A program made the position numbers and the translations under genes. DNA of 64,000 nt from Cesiribacter sp. SM1 (GTDB taxonomy: Bacteria; Bacteroidota; Bacteroidia; Cytophagales; Cyclobacteriaceae): assembly GCF_020178975.1 (NCBI RefSeq), contig NZ_JAHXBU010000090.1:248001-312000 (forward strand), written 5' to 3'. The notes under the pieces were generated by a model. It saw nothing but the letters and a program-made list of their open reading frames with translations, had not been told where the DNA came from and made no database searches. Positions 44,992 to 54,691 of this stretch are shown piece after piece (the stretch's first letter is position 1; each line of letters starts with the position of its first letter).

Positions 44992-46350
44992 CTACACCAG
45001 TATGAACCATAACAACATTGTTACAGCAATGGCCGTAACACCCTGTACCAGTGTAGCCATGGTCTGGGCTTTATAGGCATCGGCCACCTTCATGCCGCTG
45101 AATTGAGTAACCACCCAAAAATAGCTGTCATTTACATGGCTTATGGCCATTGCGCCTGCACCAATGGCCATTACCACCAGCGCCAGTGGAACAGCCCCGC
45201 TTATGCCTGCCTGGGGAAGCATGGGAGATACAAGGGCAGAAGTAATCACAAGGGCTGCAGTGGAAGAACCCTGGGCTGTTTTTAATGCTGCAGCCACTAC
45301 GAAGGGTATTAGCAGGATCAGCGGACCATTCAATGCACCACCGCTGGCAATATTTTGTATTAGGCCGGCCACAGGCGTAGCCTTGATAACAGCACCAAAA
45401 GCTCCGCCGGCACCTGTCAGCAACAGGATGATAGCAGCATCCTGCAGGCCCTCGCCAACCCAGCCTGTAAGGGTTTCCTTGTTCCAGGCCGGCATTAGGG
45501 GAAATGCCGAAAACACACCAATAAGCAGGGCTACAACAGGCGAGCCAAGAAATAGCAGCAATTCTGCCGCTGCACCTTCCCACTGCAAATAATTGATAAC
45601 AGAACCAGTGCCAATGAGCAGGATGGGGAGCAGGATTGGTATAAACGACTTTGCTGTTGATGGGAGAATGCCAAATGCTTTGGTAACCTCGCTATAGCTG
45701 GGGCTGCTGCTGTCTTCCCCCTCAATTTTTATTTTAGCAGCAACCCTGGTTGCCCAAAAGTAGCCTGCCAGCATTACTGGTATGGCAACGATAAAACCTA
45801 TCAGAATGATAGTACCCAGATATTGGCTGGCACCAATGTTACCGGCCGCTGCAATCGGCCCGGGGGTGGGTGGTACCAGGGTGTGGGTTGCATACAGGCC
45901 TGTGGCAAGCGCAACAGACATGGAGGCCAGCGATACCTTTGCACGTTGTGCCAGTGCTTTATTCAAGCTCGAAAGAATAATGTAAGCAGAATCGCAGAAC
46001 ACTGGTATGCTTACAATAGCCCCGATCAGCGACATGGCAAGCTGCGGCCTTGATTCCCCAACAACCCTTAAAACTGTTTCTGCCATGCGCAGGGCTGCAC
46101 CCGATTTGTCCAGGATCTTTCCGATAATGGTGCCGGCAACAATTACAATCCCGATGTAGCTCATCAGGTCTCCGAACCCCTGGTTGATGGCTTGTACCAC
46201 CTCGTTGAGCGGTAAACCGGCCGCAATGCCTACACCAAAGGCTGCTATCAGCAGGCCCAGGAAGGGGTGAAGTTTAAACTTTGCCGTTGCCAGTACGATG
46301 AAACCTACTCCCAGGAGCAGTATCAGGAAAAGAAGGGGCCCTTGTACCAT
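44992..46350 (-). CDS. GntP family gluconate:H+ symporter
   Basis: 452 residues with about twelve membrane helices. The N-terminus FLILLLGVGFIVLATAKFKLHPFLGLL and the FCDSAYIILSSL and HVNDSYFWVV segments are GntP signatures. It imports gluconate or a related sugar acid. No gluconate kinase lies nearby; the adjacent SusCD locus is transcribed away from it, so it may belong to another pathway or to uptake of a locus product. Confidence 0.93.
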   Translation of the reverse strand: MVQGPLLFLILLLGVGFIVLATAKFKLHPFLGLLIAAFGVGIAAGLPLNEVVQAINQGFGDLMSYIGIVIVAGTIIGKILDKSGAALRMAETVLRVVGESRPQLAMSLIGAIVSIPVFCDSAYIILSSLNKALAQRAKVSLASMSVALATGLYATHTLVPPTPGPIAAAGNIGASQYLGTIILIGFIVAIPVMLAGYFWATRVAAKIKIEGEDSSSPSYSEVTKAFGILPSTAKSFIPILLPILLIGTGSVINYLQWEGAAAELLLFLGSPVVALLIGVFSAFPLMPAWNKETLTGWVGEGLQDAAIILLLTGAGGAFGAVIKATPVAGLIQNIASGGALNGPLILLIPFVVAAALKTAQGSSTAALVITSALVSPMLPQAGISGAVPLALVVMAIGAGAMAISHVNDSYFWVVTQFSGMKVADAYKAQTMATLVQGVTAIAVTMLLWFILV

Positions 46351-46938
46351 GGTGGTTTGTCTGAAGTATTGATCGAGTCAGTTTAATGTTATTTTTTTCG
46401 TGCTCTTTTACCCTGCTGCCACCTCCTCCCTCATTACAACAATATAGTCTGGATCGGGGATACTACATTGCTATTCCGCACCAAACAGGTGGCTTATCAT
46501 CATCAGTGCCTTTTCCGCTTCATGAAAAGGGAGAAGCTGCTGCAATCGATTCTCTGTAAGTAATTTATTTTTATTAAATTAATAAACTTAGTTAATTAAT
46601 TGTTGTTAATCCGTTAATCTTAAGTAAAAATTTTACATAAGTTTTGCAGTTAATAAAAAATATTTCCTTATTGAAGCATTAGTTGCAGGGGATAGATGAT
46701 TCAGTAGATTTTTGATCATCGATATTTTTTCTGCAGATGCCAACAGAAGCGAAAAGAGAGCGACCAGAGTGATGGCAATTTTTAGAGTAAAAGCAAAAAT
46801 AGACGAGCAGTAAATATTTCTTTCTGACAGAGGGAGCGTGGTAAAACAGTAGGTAGGCGCCGCTGTCATGAGCAGTGGGGTCAGGAAGTTAGACTTAGTA
46901 ATTGTAAGTGATCAGGAGGTTGCCTGAGTTAGATCCGG

Positions 46939-46963
46939 AGTACTGCTGCAGCGCAGCTGTACT
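46939..46963 (+). other. Stem-loop 1 in the susC leader region
   Basis: AGTACTGCTGC, loop AGC, GCAGCTGTACT: an eleven-pair stem with one T-T mismatch. Confidence 0.55.
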
Positions 46964-47027
46964 GATTTTGCGGAAGGCTTAAGGCAGCTCATAAAGTTCC
47001 ATCTGGGTCTGTGGGCACAAAAGCCCC

Positions 47028-47045
47028 GGCATAGTGAGATATGCC
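47028..47045 (+). other. Stem-loop 2 in the susC leader region
   Basis: GGCATA, loop GTGAGA, TATGCC: a perfect six-pair stem. Confidence 0.5.
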
Positions 47046-47061
47046 TGCCAGACTTATTCCA

Positions 47062-47113
47062 GGTGCTGACTGGCGGTAGCAGTTTAGCCTACCGGTAAAA
47101 CAGCATCAGCACC
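47062..47113 (+). other. Stem-loop 3 (nested) in the susC leader region
   Basis: Outer stem GGTGCTGA (47062-47069) with TCAGCACC (47106-47113); inner stem CGGTAG (47074-47079) with CTACCG (47089-47094). It ends 65 bases before the susC start. Confidence 0.6.
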
Positions 47114-47178
47114 CGGAAAGGTGAAATTTTTAAGAACGGCATTTTTTGTGAAAAGGACCAAGTAACCACCAAACGCTC

Positions 47179-50100
47179 ATGTTGCATATGTTTGAACTTT
47201 TACTGTTAAAGAACCGGGAAGGCAATCAGTACAGATCCGCTTTTCTGTTGTTGATCCTGCTGGGAATAGCTCCGCAATGGAGCTATGCAGCAGGGGCTAA
47301 AGCTACTGTTATCGGGTCGATGGCCTCTGTTATTGTTAATGAGGATAGCCAGCAGGCAGATCTTGTAAGGGGCCAGGTAAATAATGCTGCCGGTGAGCCA
47401 TTACCAGGCGTTGCCATTCGCCTGAAGGGAACCACTACAGGTACAGTAACCGATATGGATGGCAGGTTTAGCCTGGATGTTGAGGGGGTTGAAGCCCCGG
47501 TACTCGTATTATCCTACATAGGGTATAAAGACCAGGAGGTAGCACTGGGCAATCAGCGGGAACTAACCATCTCACTCCAGGAAGATAATGAAGTGCTGGA
47601 TGAGGTAGTGGTAGTAGGCTACGGCACCCAAAAGAAAGCAAACCTGACAGGTGCAGTATCGCAGGTACAGGCAGAAGCTATAGAAGACAGGCCTGTAACG
47701 AATATTAATAATGCCATTCAGGGACTACTACCTGGGGTAACTGTTACTGGTACATCTGGTGTGCCCGGGAATAATGCAGGTACCATCCGAATCAGGGGTA
47801 TTGGTACCTGGGGAGACGCCCGGCCTTTAGTTGTGATTGATGGTATACCCGGAGGCGATATGGATATACTTAACCCCAATGACATAGCGAGTATATCTGT
47901 GCTGAAAGATGCTGCTTCTTCTTCTATTTATGGTGTGAGGGGCGCAAACGGTGTGATTCTGATCACTACGAAGAAAGGAACCGGCAAAACTACTGTTTCT
48001 TATAATGGATACTATGGTGTACAAACCCCAACTGCCCTGCCTGAATTTCTGGGTTCGCCTGAATACATGGAACTTCTGAACGAATCCATGATCAATGCAG
48101 GGAGGAATCCAACCTACACACAGGAGGATATAGACGTTGCCAGAAGCGGATCTGATCCTAACTATTTTGCCAATACCGACTGGATGGAGGAAATCTATAA
48201 AGATTATGCCCCGCAACAAAATCATAATGTTAGTGTAAGTGGAGGTAAAGAAGATTTTAACTACTATCTCTCTTATGGACTTTTGAAAGAAGGTGGTTTG
48301 GTTACAGGAGATAATTTCAATGCTACCAGGCACAACATCCGTGTTAAATTAAATACTACCCTGCTGGATCGATTGGAGGTGACTGCTAACATGGGCTACA
48401 TCGATCGTGACTACACTGGCTCATCTGCAGGTACTGGGGTGATTTACTCTGCGCACTCTATTCTTCCGCTGGTGCCGGTTCGCTTTACGACTGGCGGCTG
48501 GGGGTACCTGGGCGGACAGCGTAATCCAGTGGCAATTGCAACAGATGGTGGCACAGATGATTTTGCATCGCAGGAAGTTACCGGTAATTTCAGTGCTACG
48601 CTTAACCTGTTCGAAGGATTTAAGCTGCGGGGCCAGTATGGACTGGTCAGGTCTAATTCTAAAAGAACAATTTTCTCGCGCACTGTTAACTACTACAGTC
48701 CCGAAGACGGCTCGCTCATCTACAGAAACAACTATCCCAATAAGATCGATACCCGGGATTATACCTCCCTCTACCAAACGTTTATCGCAACTGCTGAATA
48801 CAGCCGGAATTTTAATGATACCCATGATGTAACACTCCTTTTAGGTGCTTCGCAGGAAGAAACCATCGGAGATAACTTCACCGCAACCAGAACTAATCTT
48901 GCTTCGCAGTCTGTAGGCCATCTAAACCTGGGTACTGAAGATCAGCTTAATAGCGGTAGTGCAGATCAAAATGCATTACAATCCCTTTTTGGCAGGATTA
49001 ATTACGCTTTCAGAAATAAGTACCTGGTCGAGGCAAACTTCAGGTACGATGGTTCTACGCGCTTTGCCGAAGATGTGCGTTGGGAATTGTTCTCATCAGC
49101 ATCGCTCGGCTGGGCTTTTACAGAAGAAGCATTTTTTGAGGGACTGCGTAATGTAGTTGAATATGGTAAATTCCGCGCCTCCTACGGAACACAGGGTAAC
49201 GACAGAATAGGCGACTGGGCCTATATGGATATTTTGGGTCCGGTAGGAACCATGCCAATCGGGTATGAAAACACCATTGGCTATCGTCAGACAGTTGTTG
49301 CCAATGAGATCCTCACATGGGAATCAGCTATCAAGAAAAATATTGGTGTTGATCTGGCATTCCTGAACAACCGCTTACAACTAACCGCAGATTACTTTAT
49401 CAATGAAACAGAAAATATTCTGCTCACGCTTCCTTTACCAGATGTATTTGGTGCACCATACCCTGTTCAGAATGCAGGAAAGATAGAAAACAAGGGATGG
49501 GAGCTACAACTAGGCTGGAACAACCAGGTAGGCGATTTTCAGTATGGCGCCAGCTTTAACATTTCTGATGTACGAAACCGGGTGGTAGATCTGGGAGGAA
49601 CAGACCCTACCATTGATGATAGGATAAGAATGGTTGGTCAACCACTGGATGCCTTTTATGGATTAGTGGCAGAGCGCCTTGCTCAGGAAGAGGACTTCTC
49701 CTACAATCCCGAGACCGGCAGTTTTGTGGCAGACTTCCCTCATATTGTAAGCGATCCGGTAGCACCGGGAGATATTATTTACAAAGACCTGAATGGCGAT
49801 GGTGTGGTAACACTCGAAGATGACAGAACTGTTATTGGTAGTCATATACCAAGATACACCTATGGCTTCCGTGGCGATGTTGGCTGGAAGGGTTTTGACC
49901 TCAGACTCTTTTTGCAGGGAGTAGGAGAGGTAGATGGCTACCTGTACGGCTCCGCACGCCATGCCTTTATTTCAGAAAGCAGCTTTCCGCAGACTATTCA
50001 CCTGGATCGCTGGACCCCTGAAAACACAGATGCCAGCTATCCGCGCTTGTCCTATCAGCAGGATTACAACCAGCGCTTATCTACCTACTGGCTGGAAGAT

Positions 50101-50325
50101 GCATCTTATCTAAGAATCAAAAATGTGCAGCTGGGATATACTGTACCGTCACAAATAACAGAAAGGTACCGGATGAGCAACCTGCGTATCTACGTTTCTG
50201 CAGACAATGTCTTTACCCAATCAGACTATTTCTACGGCTATGATCCGGAATCGCCGGTAAGCAATGGTAACTTTTATCCACAGGTGAAGACCTTCGTCTT
50301 AGGTCTGAATGTCAACTTCAAATAA
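47179..50325 (+). CDS. SusC/RagA family TonB-linked outer-membrane transporter
   Basis: 1048 residues. Signal region to about 38, a carboxypeptidase-regulatory-like domain (about 62-140), TonB-box-like DEVVVVGYGTQKK, plug domain (about 150-270; IRGIGTWGDARPLVVIDG, VLKDAASSSIYGVRGANGVILITTKKG), then the 22-strand barrel. It imports an oligomer bound by SusD in the outer membrane. Met residues at 47179 and 47188 are both possible starts. No ECF sigma/anti-sigma pair or hybrid two-component regulator adjoins, so control probably comes from the ROK protein or the leader RNA. Confidence 0.95.
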   Translation: MLHMFELLLLKNREGNQYRSAFLLLILLGIAPQWSYAAGAKATVIGSMASVIVNEDSQQADLVRGQVNNAAGEPLPGVAIRLKGTTTGTVTDMDGRFSLDVEGVEAPVLVLSYIGYKDQEVALGNQRELTISLQEDNEVLDEVVVVGYGTQKKANLTGAVSQVQAEAIEDRPVTNINNAIQGLLPGVTVTGTSGVPGNNAGTIRIRGIGTWGDARPLVVIDGIPGGDMDILNPNDIASISVLKDAASSSIYGVRGANGVILITTKKGTGKTTVSYNGYYGVQTPTALPEFLGSPEYMELLNESMINAGRNPTYTQEDIDVARSGSDPNYFANTDWMEEIYKDYAPQQNHNVSVSGGKEDFNYYLSYGLLKEGGLVTGDNFNATRHNIRVKLNTTLLDRLEVTANMGYIDRDYTGSSAGTGVIYSAHSILPLVPVRFTTGGWGYLGGQRNPVAIATDGGTDDFASQEVTGNFSATLNLFEGFKLRGQYGLVRSNSKRTIFSRTVNYYSPEDGSLIYRNNYPNKIDTRDYTSLYQTFIATAEYSRNFNDTHDVTLLLGASQEETIGDNFTATRTNLASQSVGHLNLGTEDQLNSGSADQNALQSLFGRINYAFRNKYLVEANFRYDGSTRFAEDVRWELFSSASLGWAFTEEAFFEGLRNVVEYGKFRASYGTQGNDRIGDWAYMDILGPVGTMPIGYENTIGYRQTVVANEILTWESAIKKNIGVDLAFLNNRLQLTADYFINETENILLTLPLPDVFGAPYPVQNAGKIENKGWELQLGWNNQVGDFQYGASFNISDVRNRVVDLGGTDPTIDDRIRMVGQPLDAFYGLVAERLAQEEDFSYNPETGSFVADFPHIVSDPVAPGDIIYKDLNGDGVVTLEDDRTVIGSHIPRYTYGFRGDVGWKGFDLRLFLQGVGEVDGYLYGSARHAFISESSFPQTIHLDRWTPENTDASYPRLSYQQDYNQRLSTYWLEDASYLRIKNVQLGYTVPSQITERYRMSNLRIYVSADNVFTQSDYFYGYDPESPVSNGNFYPQVKTFVLGLNVNFK

Positions 50326-50334
50326 CCATCTCTC

Positions 50335-52002
50335 ATGAAAATAAATATAAAATATAGCCTGCTGGTGTGTGCATTTTTATTAGGCTCCTGTGAAGATGAT
50401 TTTCTGGACCGGGCACCACTGGATGTGATTACGAATGAAACTTTCTGGGAAACAGAAGAGCACCTGGTACTGGCCGTAAATGCTATTTATGGTAACATCA
50501 AAGAAAAGAATACCGTGGACATGGAAAATATGGGAGATAACACCATATGGCCGTCCACAACCTCCTATCAGTTAATTGGCAGTGGAAACTTTGGAAATGA
50601 TCTGGGTACCCTGAATACAGAATGGGGCACCCAGTATGCAGCAGTACGCCAGGCAAACGCCTTCCTGGAGAACTACGATAAGGCAGATGTTCCCGAAGCC
50701 AGAAAAGAACAACTGGCGGCTGAAGTTCGGGTGATCAGGGCTCTTGCCTACAGCTACCTAACTAATTTCTGGGGCGATGTGCCGCTTGTTACCACTACAC
50801 TTACCGTTGATGAATTATATGGACCTCGTAACCCAAGGGAAGAGGTAGTGGATTTTCTTCTGGAAGATTTAGAGCTGGCAGCACAGCACCTGCCGGCCGA
50901 AATTCCAACCGGAGTAGACAGGGGACGCATGAACAAAGCAGCTGCCTTAGGTTTGAAAGCAAGAATTGCCTTGTACAACCAAAGGTGGGAGGTAGCAGAA
51001 CAGGCTGCAAAAGCAGTGATGGATATGGGTATTTATGAATTGTACAGCAATGGTGATCCCAATACCAGTTATAAAGAGTTGTTCACCTATGCGGGTAACC
51101 TCTCGGGTGGTAACAACCGCGAAACTATCATTGCCCGCCTTTCTTTAACCGGCGTAACAGACCACAACCTTAGCCGCGAAATTCAGGTGCCCGATCAGGT
51201 AGTACGCTGGAATCCAACAAAGTCTTTAGTAGACAGCTATCTGATGATCGACGGCCTGCCAATAGAAAAATCTCCTCTCTACGATGTAGATACCTATGAG
51301 GAAGTGTTTGAGAACCGCGACCCCCGCATGACTCAGACTATTCTGGAGCCTGGTTCTCCCTGGGGTGGTCGCTACGATAGTAGCTTAAGACATTCGGATA
51401 ATGATGCTTCCAATGATCATCCGGACACATTGTGGGTGCCCAAGTTTCAATCCGACAGAAGAGGGGCTACCACCATTACAGGCTATTATTTCACTAAGTA
51501 CGTAGAACTTTCTACCGTGCCTGAGGTGGGTCGCGATGTAAACGATATCATCTTGTTGCGCTATGCCGAGATCTTGCTCACTTATGCAGAAGCTCGTTAC
51601 GAACAGGGGGAGCTTACTCAGGCCGATCTGGATATGACTATTAACCTGCTGCGCGACCGGGTAGGTATGAAACATATGGTGCTTTCGGAGCTGGAGGCTA
51701 ATGGTCTTGATGTGCGGGAGGAAATCCACCGGGAGCGGCGTGTGGAGCTTGCCCTGGAGGGGCAGCGCTACTTCGATATTATTCGCTGGAGAAAAGGAGA
51801 GTTGCTGGCACAGGATGTTAAGGGAACTAATGTAAACTGGCTGCCGGAACATCTTAATTTGTCTGCCCTCCGTACCGACGATGAAGGCTTTATCATTGTC
51901 TCTTCCGGCAGAACCTTTGACCCGGGACGTAATTATCTGTGGCCTGTGCCGCTACCACAGGTGCAGCGCAACCCAGAGCTGGGGCAAAACCCGGGCTGGT
52001 AG
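50335..52002 (+). CDS. RagB/SusD family nutrient-uptake lipoprotein
   Basis: 555 residues, lipobox LGSC (Cys19). Helical TPR-like SusD fold: FLDRAPLDVITNETFW at the start, ADVPEARKEQLAAEVRVIRALAY..FWGDVPLV, and the C-terminal RRVELALEGQRYFDIIRWRKGE. Surface-exposed glycan-binding partner of the SusC nine bases upstream. The ligand cannot be inferred from the sequence. Confidence 0.95.
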   Translation: MKINIKYSLLVCAFLLGSCEDDFLDRAPLDVITNETFWETEEHLVLAVNAIYGNIKEKNTVDMENMGDNTIWPSTTSYQLIGSGNFGNDLGTLNTEWGTQYAAVRQANAFLENYDKADVPEARKEQLAAEVRVIRALAYSYLTNFWGDVPLVTTTLTVDELYGPRNPREEVVDFLLEDLELAAQHLPAEIPTGVDRGRMNKAAALGLKARIALYNQRWEVAEQAAKAVMDMGIYELYSNGDPNTSYKELFTYAGNLSGGNNRETIIARLSLTGVTDHNLSREIQVPDQVVRWNPTKSLVDSYLMIDGLPIEKSPLYDVDTYEEVFENRDPRMTQTILEPGSPWGGRYDSSLRHSDNDASNDHPDTLWVPKFQSDRRGATTITGYYFTKYVELSTVPEVGRDVNDIILLRYAEILLTYAEARYEQGELTQADLDMTINLLRDRVGMKHMVLSELEANGLDVREEIHRERRVELALEGQRYFDIIRWRKGELLAQDVKGTNVNWLPEHLNLSALRTDDEGFIIVSSGRTFDPGRNYLWPVPLPQVQRNPELGQNPGW

Positions 52003-52113
52003 GGCTTTTTTGCTGCTTTACCCCATTTTTAACCAGTAGGGGAAGGGCAACAGGTTTAGGTGATAGCGGTACTGGTAGGTTACACTTGCTGTTTGAAAAC
52101 TAGGTAAGCACGT

Positions 52114-52959
52114 ATGGAAAACATCTCAACTCTATTTCTGGCGATTCTGGCGATGTTCTTTTGTGCCTGTAGCACAGATGATGCGCTGGAGGATATAGAG
52201 CAGGATGTAAATGATACAACCGTAGTAGCTGAAGAAGCTGATCTGCGGGTGATGACCTACAACATTCACCTGGCTAACCCACCTGCAGCAGGTGAAAAGA
52301 GAGATCTGCCAGCCATTGCCCGCGTGATCAATAGTGAAATGCCCGACCTGGTTGCATTGCAGGAGGTAGATGTATATACCGAACGTTCCGGACTGGATGT
52401 ACACCAGGCCAAAGCACTGGGCGAGCTTACCAATATGTACGCCTACCATGTAAAAGCAATGGATGTGTTTGGGGGCGGTGCCTATGGCGAAGCTATCTTA
52501 TCGCGTTTCCCTATCCTGGATTCTGCGGGCTACGAATTACGGGCCGATCCTGCCGTGGGCGGCGAAACCCGTGCGCTGGCCGTGGTAAAAGTTGCTTTGC
52601 CCGATGGGCGGGAAGTAGTGTTTGCCGGCACCCACCTGGATCACCGCAGCGAACAAAACAGGCTCTACCAGGGCGACAGGATCAGGAAGATCCTGCAAAG
52701 GGAAGAGCTGCCGGTTATTCTGGCTGGTGATTTCAACGCGGTACCGCAAACAGCAACGGTCGATTATTTTGACAACTATTATACCCGCAGCTGCAGGCAT
52801 AACTGCTCACCCACTTTTCCTGCCCGTAATCCGCAAAGTGCCATAGATTTTATCATGCACAGAAAGGATGCCGACATAGAGGTGGTGTCGCATAAAACCA
52901 TTTTTGAGTCTTATGCCTCTGACCACTTGCCTGTAGTAGTAGCATACAAAATTAACTGA
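52114..52959 (+). CDS. EEP family phosphoesterase lipoprotein 1
   Basis: 281 residues. Lipoprotein signal ending FFCAC (Cys19 likely lipidated). Endonuclease/exonuclease/phosphatase fold with all core motifs: YNIH (Asn), LQEVDVYTERS (Glu), GTHLDH, AGDFNAVP and ASDHLPVVV (Asp-His). The SCRHNC segment near the C-terminus suggests a disulfide. EEP enzymes cleave phosphomono- or phosphodiesters (nucleases, sphingomyelinases, inositol phosphatases, CWH43 tail). It is the most diverged of the three paralogues here. Confidence 0.9.
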   Translation: MENISTLFLAILAMFFCACSTDDALEDIEQDVNDTTVVAEEADLRVMTYNIHLANPPAAGEKRDLPAIARVINSEMPDLVALQEVDVYTERSGLDVHQAKALGELTNMYAYHVKAMDVFGGGAYGEAILSRFPILDSAGYELRADPAVGGETRALAVVKVALPDGREVVFAGTHLDHRSEQNRLYQGDRIRKILQREELPVILAGDFNAVPQTATVDYFDNYYTRSCRHNCSPTFPARNPQSAIDFIMHRKDADIEVVSHKTIFESYASDHLPVVVAYKIN

Positions 52960-53117
52960 ATGAAAATTACGCATACATGGAGCTGATCTGCTGATGAAAA
53001 AGGCTTTAGAATTCAGAGGTCACAGCTGCCTTACTAACCATTGAAGCAGCATGGATACACTGAAGCTGAAAGCAGTTGGCTAAATCAATACCGACTACCT
53101 GGCTAAACAATAACATT

Positions 53118-54614
53118 ATGAAAATAGGAAAATTACTAATCTTATTCGCCATTCTAAGCATTGCCTTTGCTGGCTGCGACGAAGATGAAGATCCGGGCAA
53201 CATCATGCTTCCGCGAGCAGATTTTGCCTACACGCCAAGCACCCCCAGGGAAGGAGAGGAGATCTTGTTTTATGCTGATCCCGAAGAAAACTCGGGGGAT
53301 ATTGTATCCTGGCACTGGTCGTTTGGTGATCCTGAAGGTTCTACCTCTACCAAAAGGAATCCCTACTTCACCTATGCAGCTGCAGGCGATTATGAGGTTG
53401 TTCTGAGGGTGATGAACGCTGCCGGAAATTCCATGGAGGTTTCCAGAACGGTAACCGTTACCCCGCCGCCGCCAGATGAATTTCCGGCAAACATTGCCTG
53501 GTCATTCACCAGCAATAATACAGTAGCTAACATCAACGATGGCTCCAGCGCACCGGTTATTGGCGACGATGGTACCATCTATTATGTAGAGTCAAGGGCT
53601 GGTGCAGGCAGCAGTGTGCTGGCCGTTACAGATGGGGGCGAGAGCGCCACCCTTAAGTGGGTATCGAATGCATTTGGGGGAGAACTTCCCAATGCGCCTT
53701 CTATCGGGCCTGATGGCAACATCTTTATCAATGCCTGGGTAGACGACAGGGCTATCTCCAAGATCAGTGCCGCCGATGGTAGCATTCTCTGGAGTGGCGC
53801 AATAGGTACTGATGTATCTAATAACACCCCTGCAGTAGACTCCCAAGGGAATACCTACCACGGTTCAAGGGCACAGGGTGCAAATGGTGGTGTTTTTTCC
53901 TGGAGCCCGGAAGGTGAGAAACGCTGGGAAATTACAGGTGTTGGTGCCTTTTATGCCGCTCCTGTAATTAGTGCAGATGAGAGCACCGTGTACTTCCTCA
54001 ATACCAATGAAGGGAAAATCTGGGCAGTAAATGCTGCTGATGGCACCCAGAAATGGACTGAACCAGTAGGTCTGGATGCCGGTATACATGGCTCCTCATT
54101 ATCTATGGGTGCAGATGGTACCATCTACTTTACCACCAACACCCATGTGGCTGCCGTAACCGATGAGGGTGAAACAGGTGCTCTGAAATGGGCTGTAGAA
54201 GTAAATGATGCTTCTAACTCGGGTGTGGTGATTGGCCCTGATGGTACCCTGTACACAGGTTCTGTGGGAGGCTTACTGGCTATGAATCCTGCAGATGGAA
54301 GCGTGTTATGGACTTATGATGCCGAGATCAGGGAAAGTGTTCCCGCTGTGGATATGAACGGGAACATTTATGTAGGAACCACCAGTGGTCTGCTGCTGAT
54401 TGTAAGCCCCGAGGGTGAACTGCTGAAAGAGCTGCAATTGGGCGATGATGTGGTTAACTCGCCTACAATCATGGAAGATGGCACTGTTTACGTGGAGGCT
54501 ACCGATAAGCTTACTATTAAACTATACAAAATTCTGGTGGAAAACAGTGGCGTTGCCGATTCGCCATGGCCTATGAAGGGTAAAAATGTTAAGAATACTG
54601 CCCTGATGAATTGA
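53118..54614 (+). CDS. PKD and PQQ-like beta-propeller lipoprotein 1
   Basis: 498 residues from the Met of MKIGKLLILF; an upstream TTG adds a non-signal stretch. Lipobox FAGC (Cys20). PKD domain about 33-115 (DIVSWHWSFGDPEG..TYAAAGDYEVVLRV). Then a propeller of PQQ/BamB-type repeats (about 125-490; APVIGDDGTIYYVE, APSIGPDGNIFINAW, ISAADGSILWSG) ending SPWPMKGKNVKNTA. It is probably a surface binding or scaffold protein; no catalytic motif is seen. It pairs with an EEP gene and has a near-duplicate at 55596. Confidence 0.9.
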   Translation: MKIGKLLILFAILSIAFAGCDEDEDPGNIMLPRADFAYTPSTPREGEEILFYADPEENSGDIVSWHWSFGDPEGSTSTKRNPYFTYAAAGDYEVVLRVMNAAGNSMEVSRTVTVTPPPPDEFPANIAWSFTSNNTVANINDGSSAPVIGDDGTIYYVESRAGAGSSVLAVTDGGESATLKWVSNAFGGELPNAPSIGPDGNIFINAWVDDRAISKISAADGSILWSGAIGTDVSNNTPAVDSQGNTYHGSRAQGANGGVFSWSPEGEKRWEITGVGAFYAAPVISADESTVYFLNTNEGKIWAVNAADGTQKWTEPVGLDAGIHGSSLSMGADGTIYFTTNTHVAAVTDEGETGALKWAVEVNDASNSGVVIGPDGTLYTGSVGGLLAMNPADGSVLWTYDAEIRESVPAVDMNGNIYVGTTSGLLLIVSPEGELLKELQLGDDVVNSPTIMEDGTVYVEATDKLTIKLYKILVENSGVADSPWPMKGKNVKNTALMN

Positions 54615-54691
54615 CCATTGTGAAGGCTCGCGGGGACATTTAAAGAAGGCTGAAGCTGGAGCGCAGCCTGGCTTGGATTTAATAGTATATC

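Larger units (their letters stand above)
46351..47178. other. 828-base intergenic region upstream of susC
   Basis: It separates the gntP-like and susC genes, which are divergent. 46555-46645 is AT-rich with TTAATTAATT (46592-46601), a motif also found upstream of the ROK regulator (60043-60052), and a TTTATT...AATAAA inverted repeat. 46930-47115 carries three stem-loops, listed separately. A 78-codon minus-strand ORF (46633-46869) has no supporting signs. Confidence 0.5.

Noticed and set aside
46633-46869. 78-codon minus-strand ORF in the gap before susC
   Set aside because: AT-rich, no homology I recognise, no promoter or context, and its translation looks like chance.
46900-47160. Cobalamin or other known riboswitch upstream of susC
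   Set aside because: I could not find the conserved boxes of the riboswitch classes I know; only generic stem-loops are visible.
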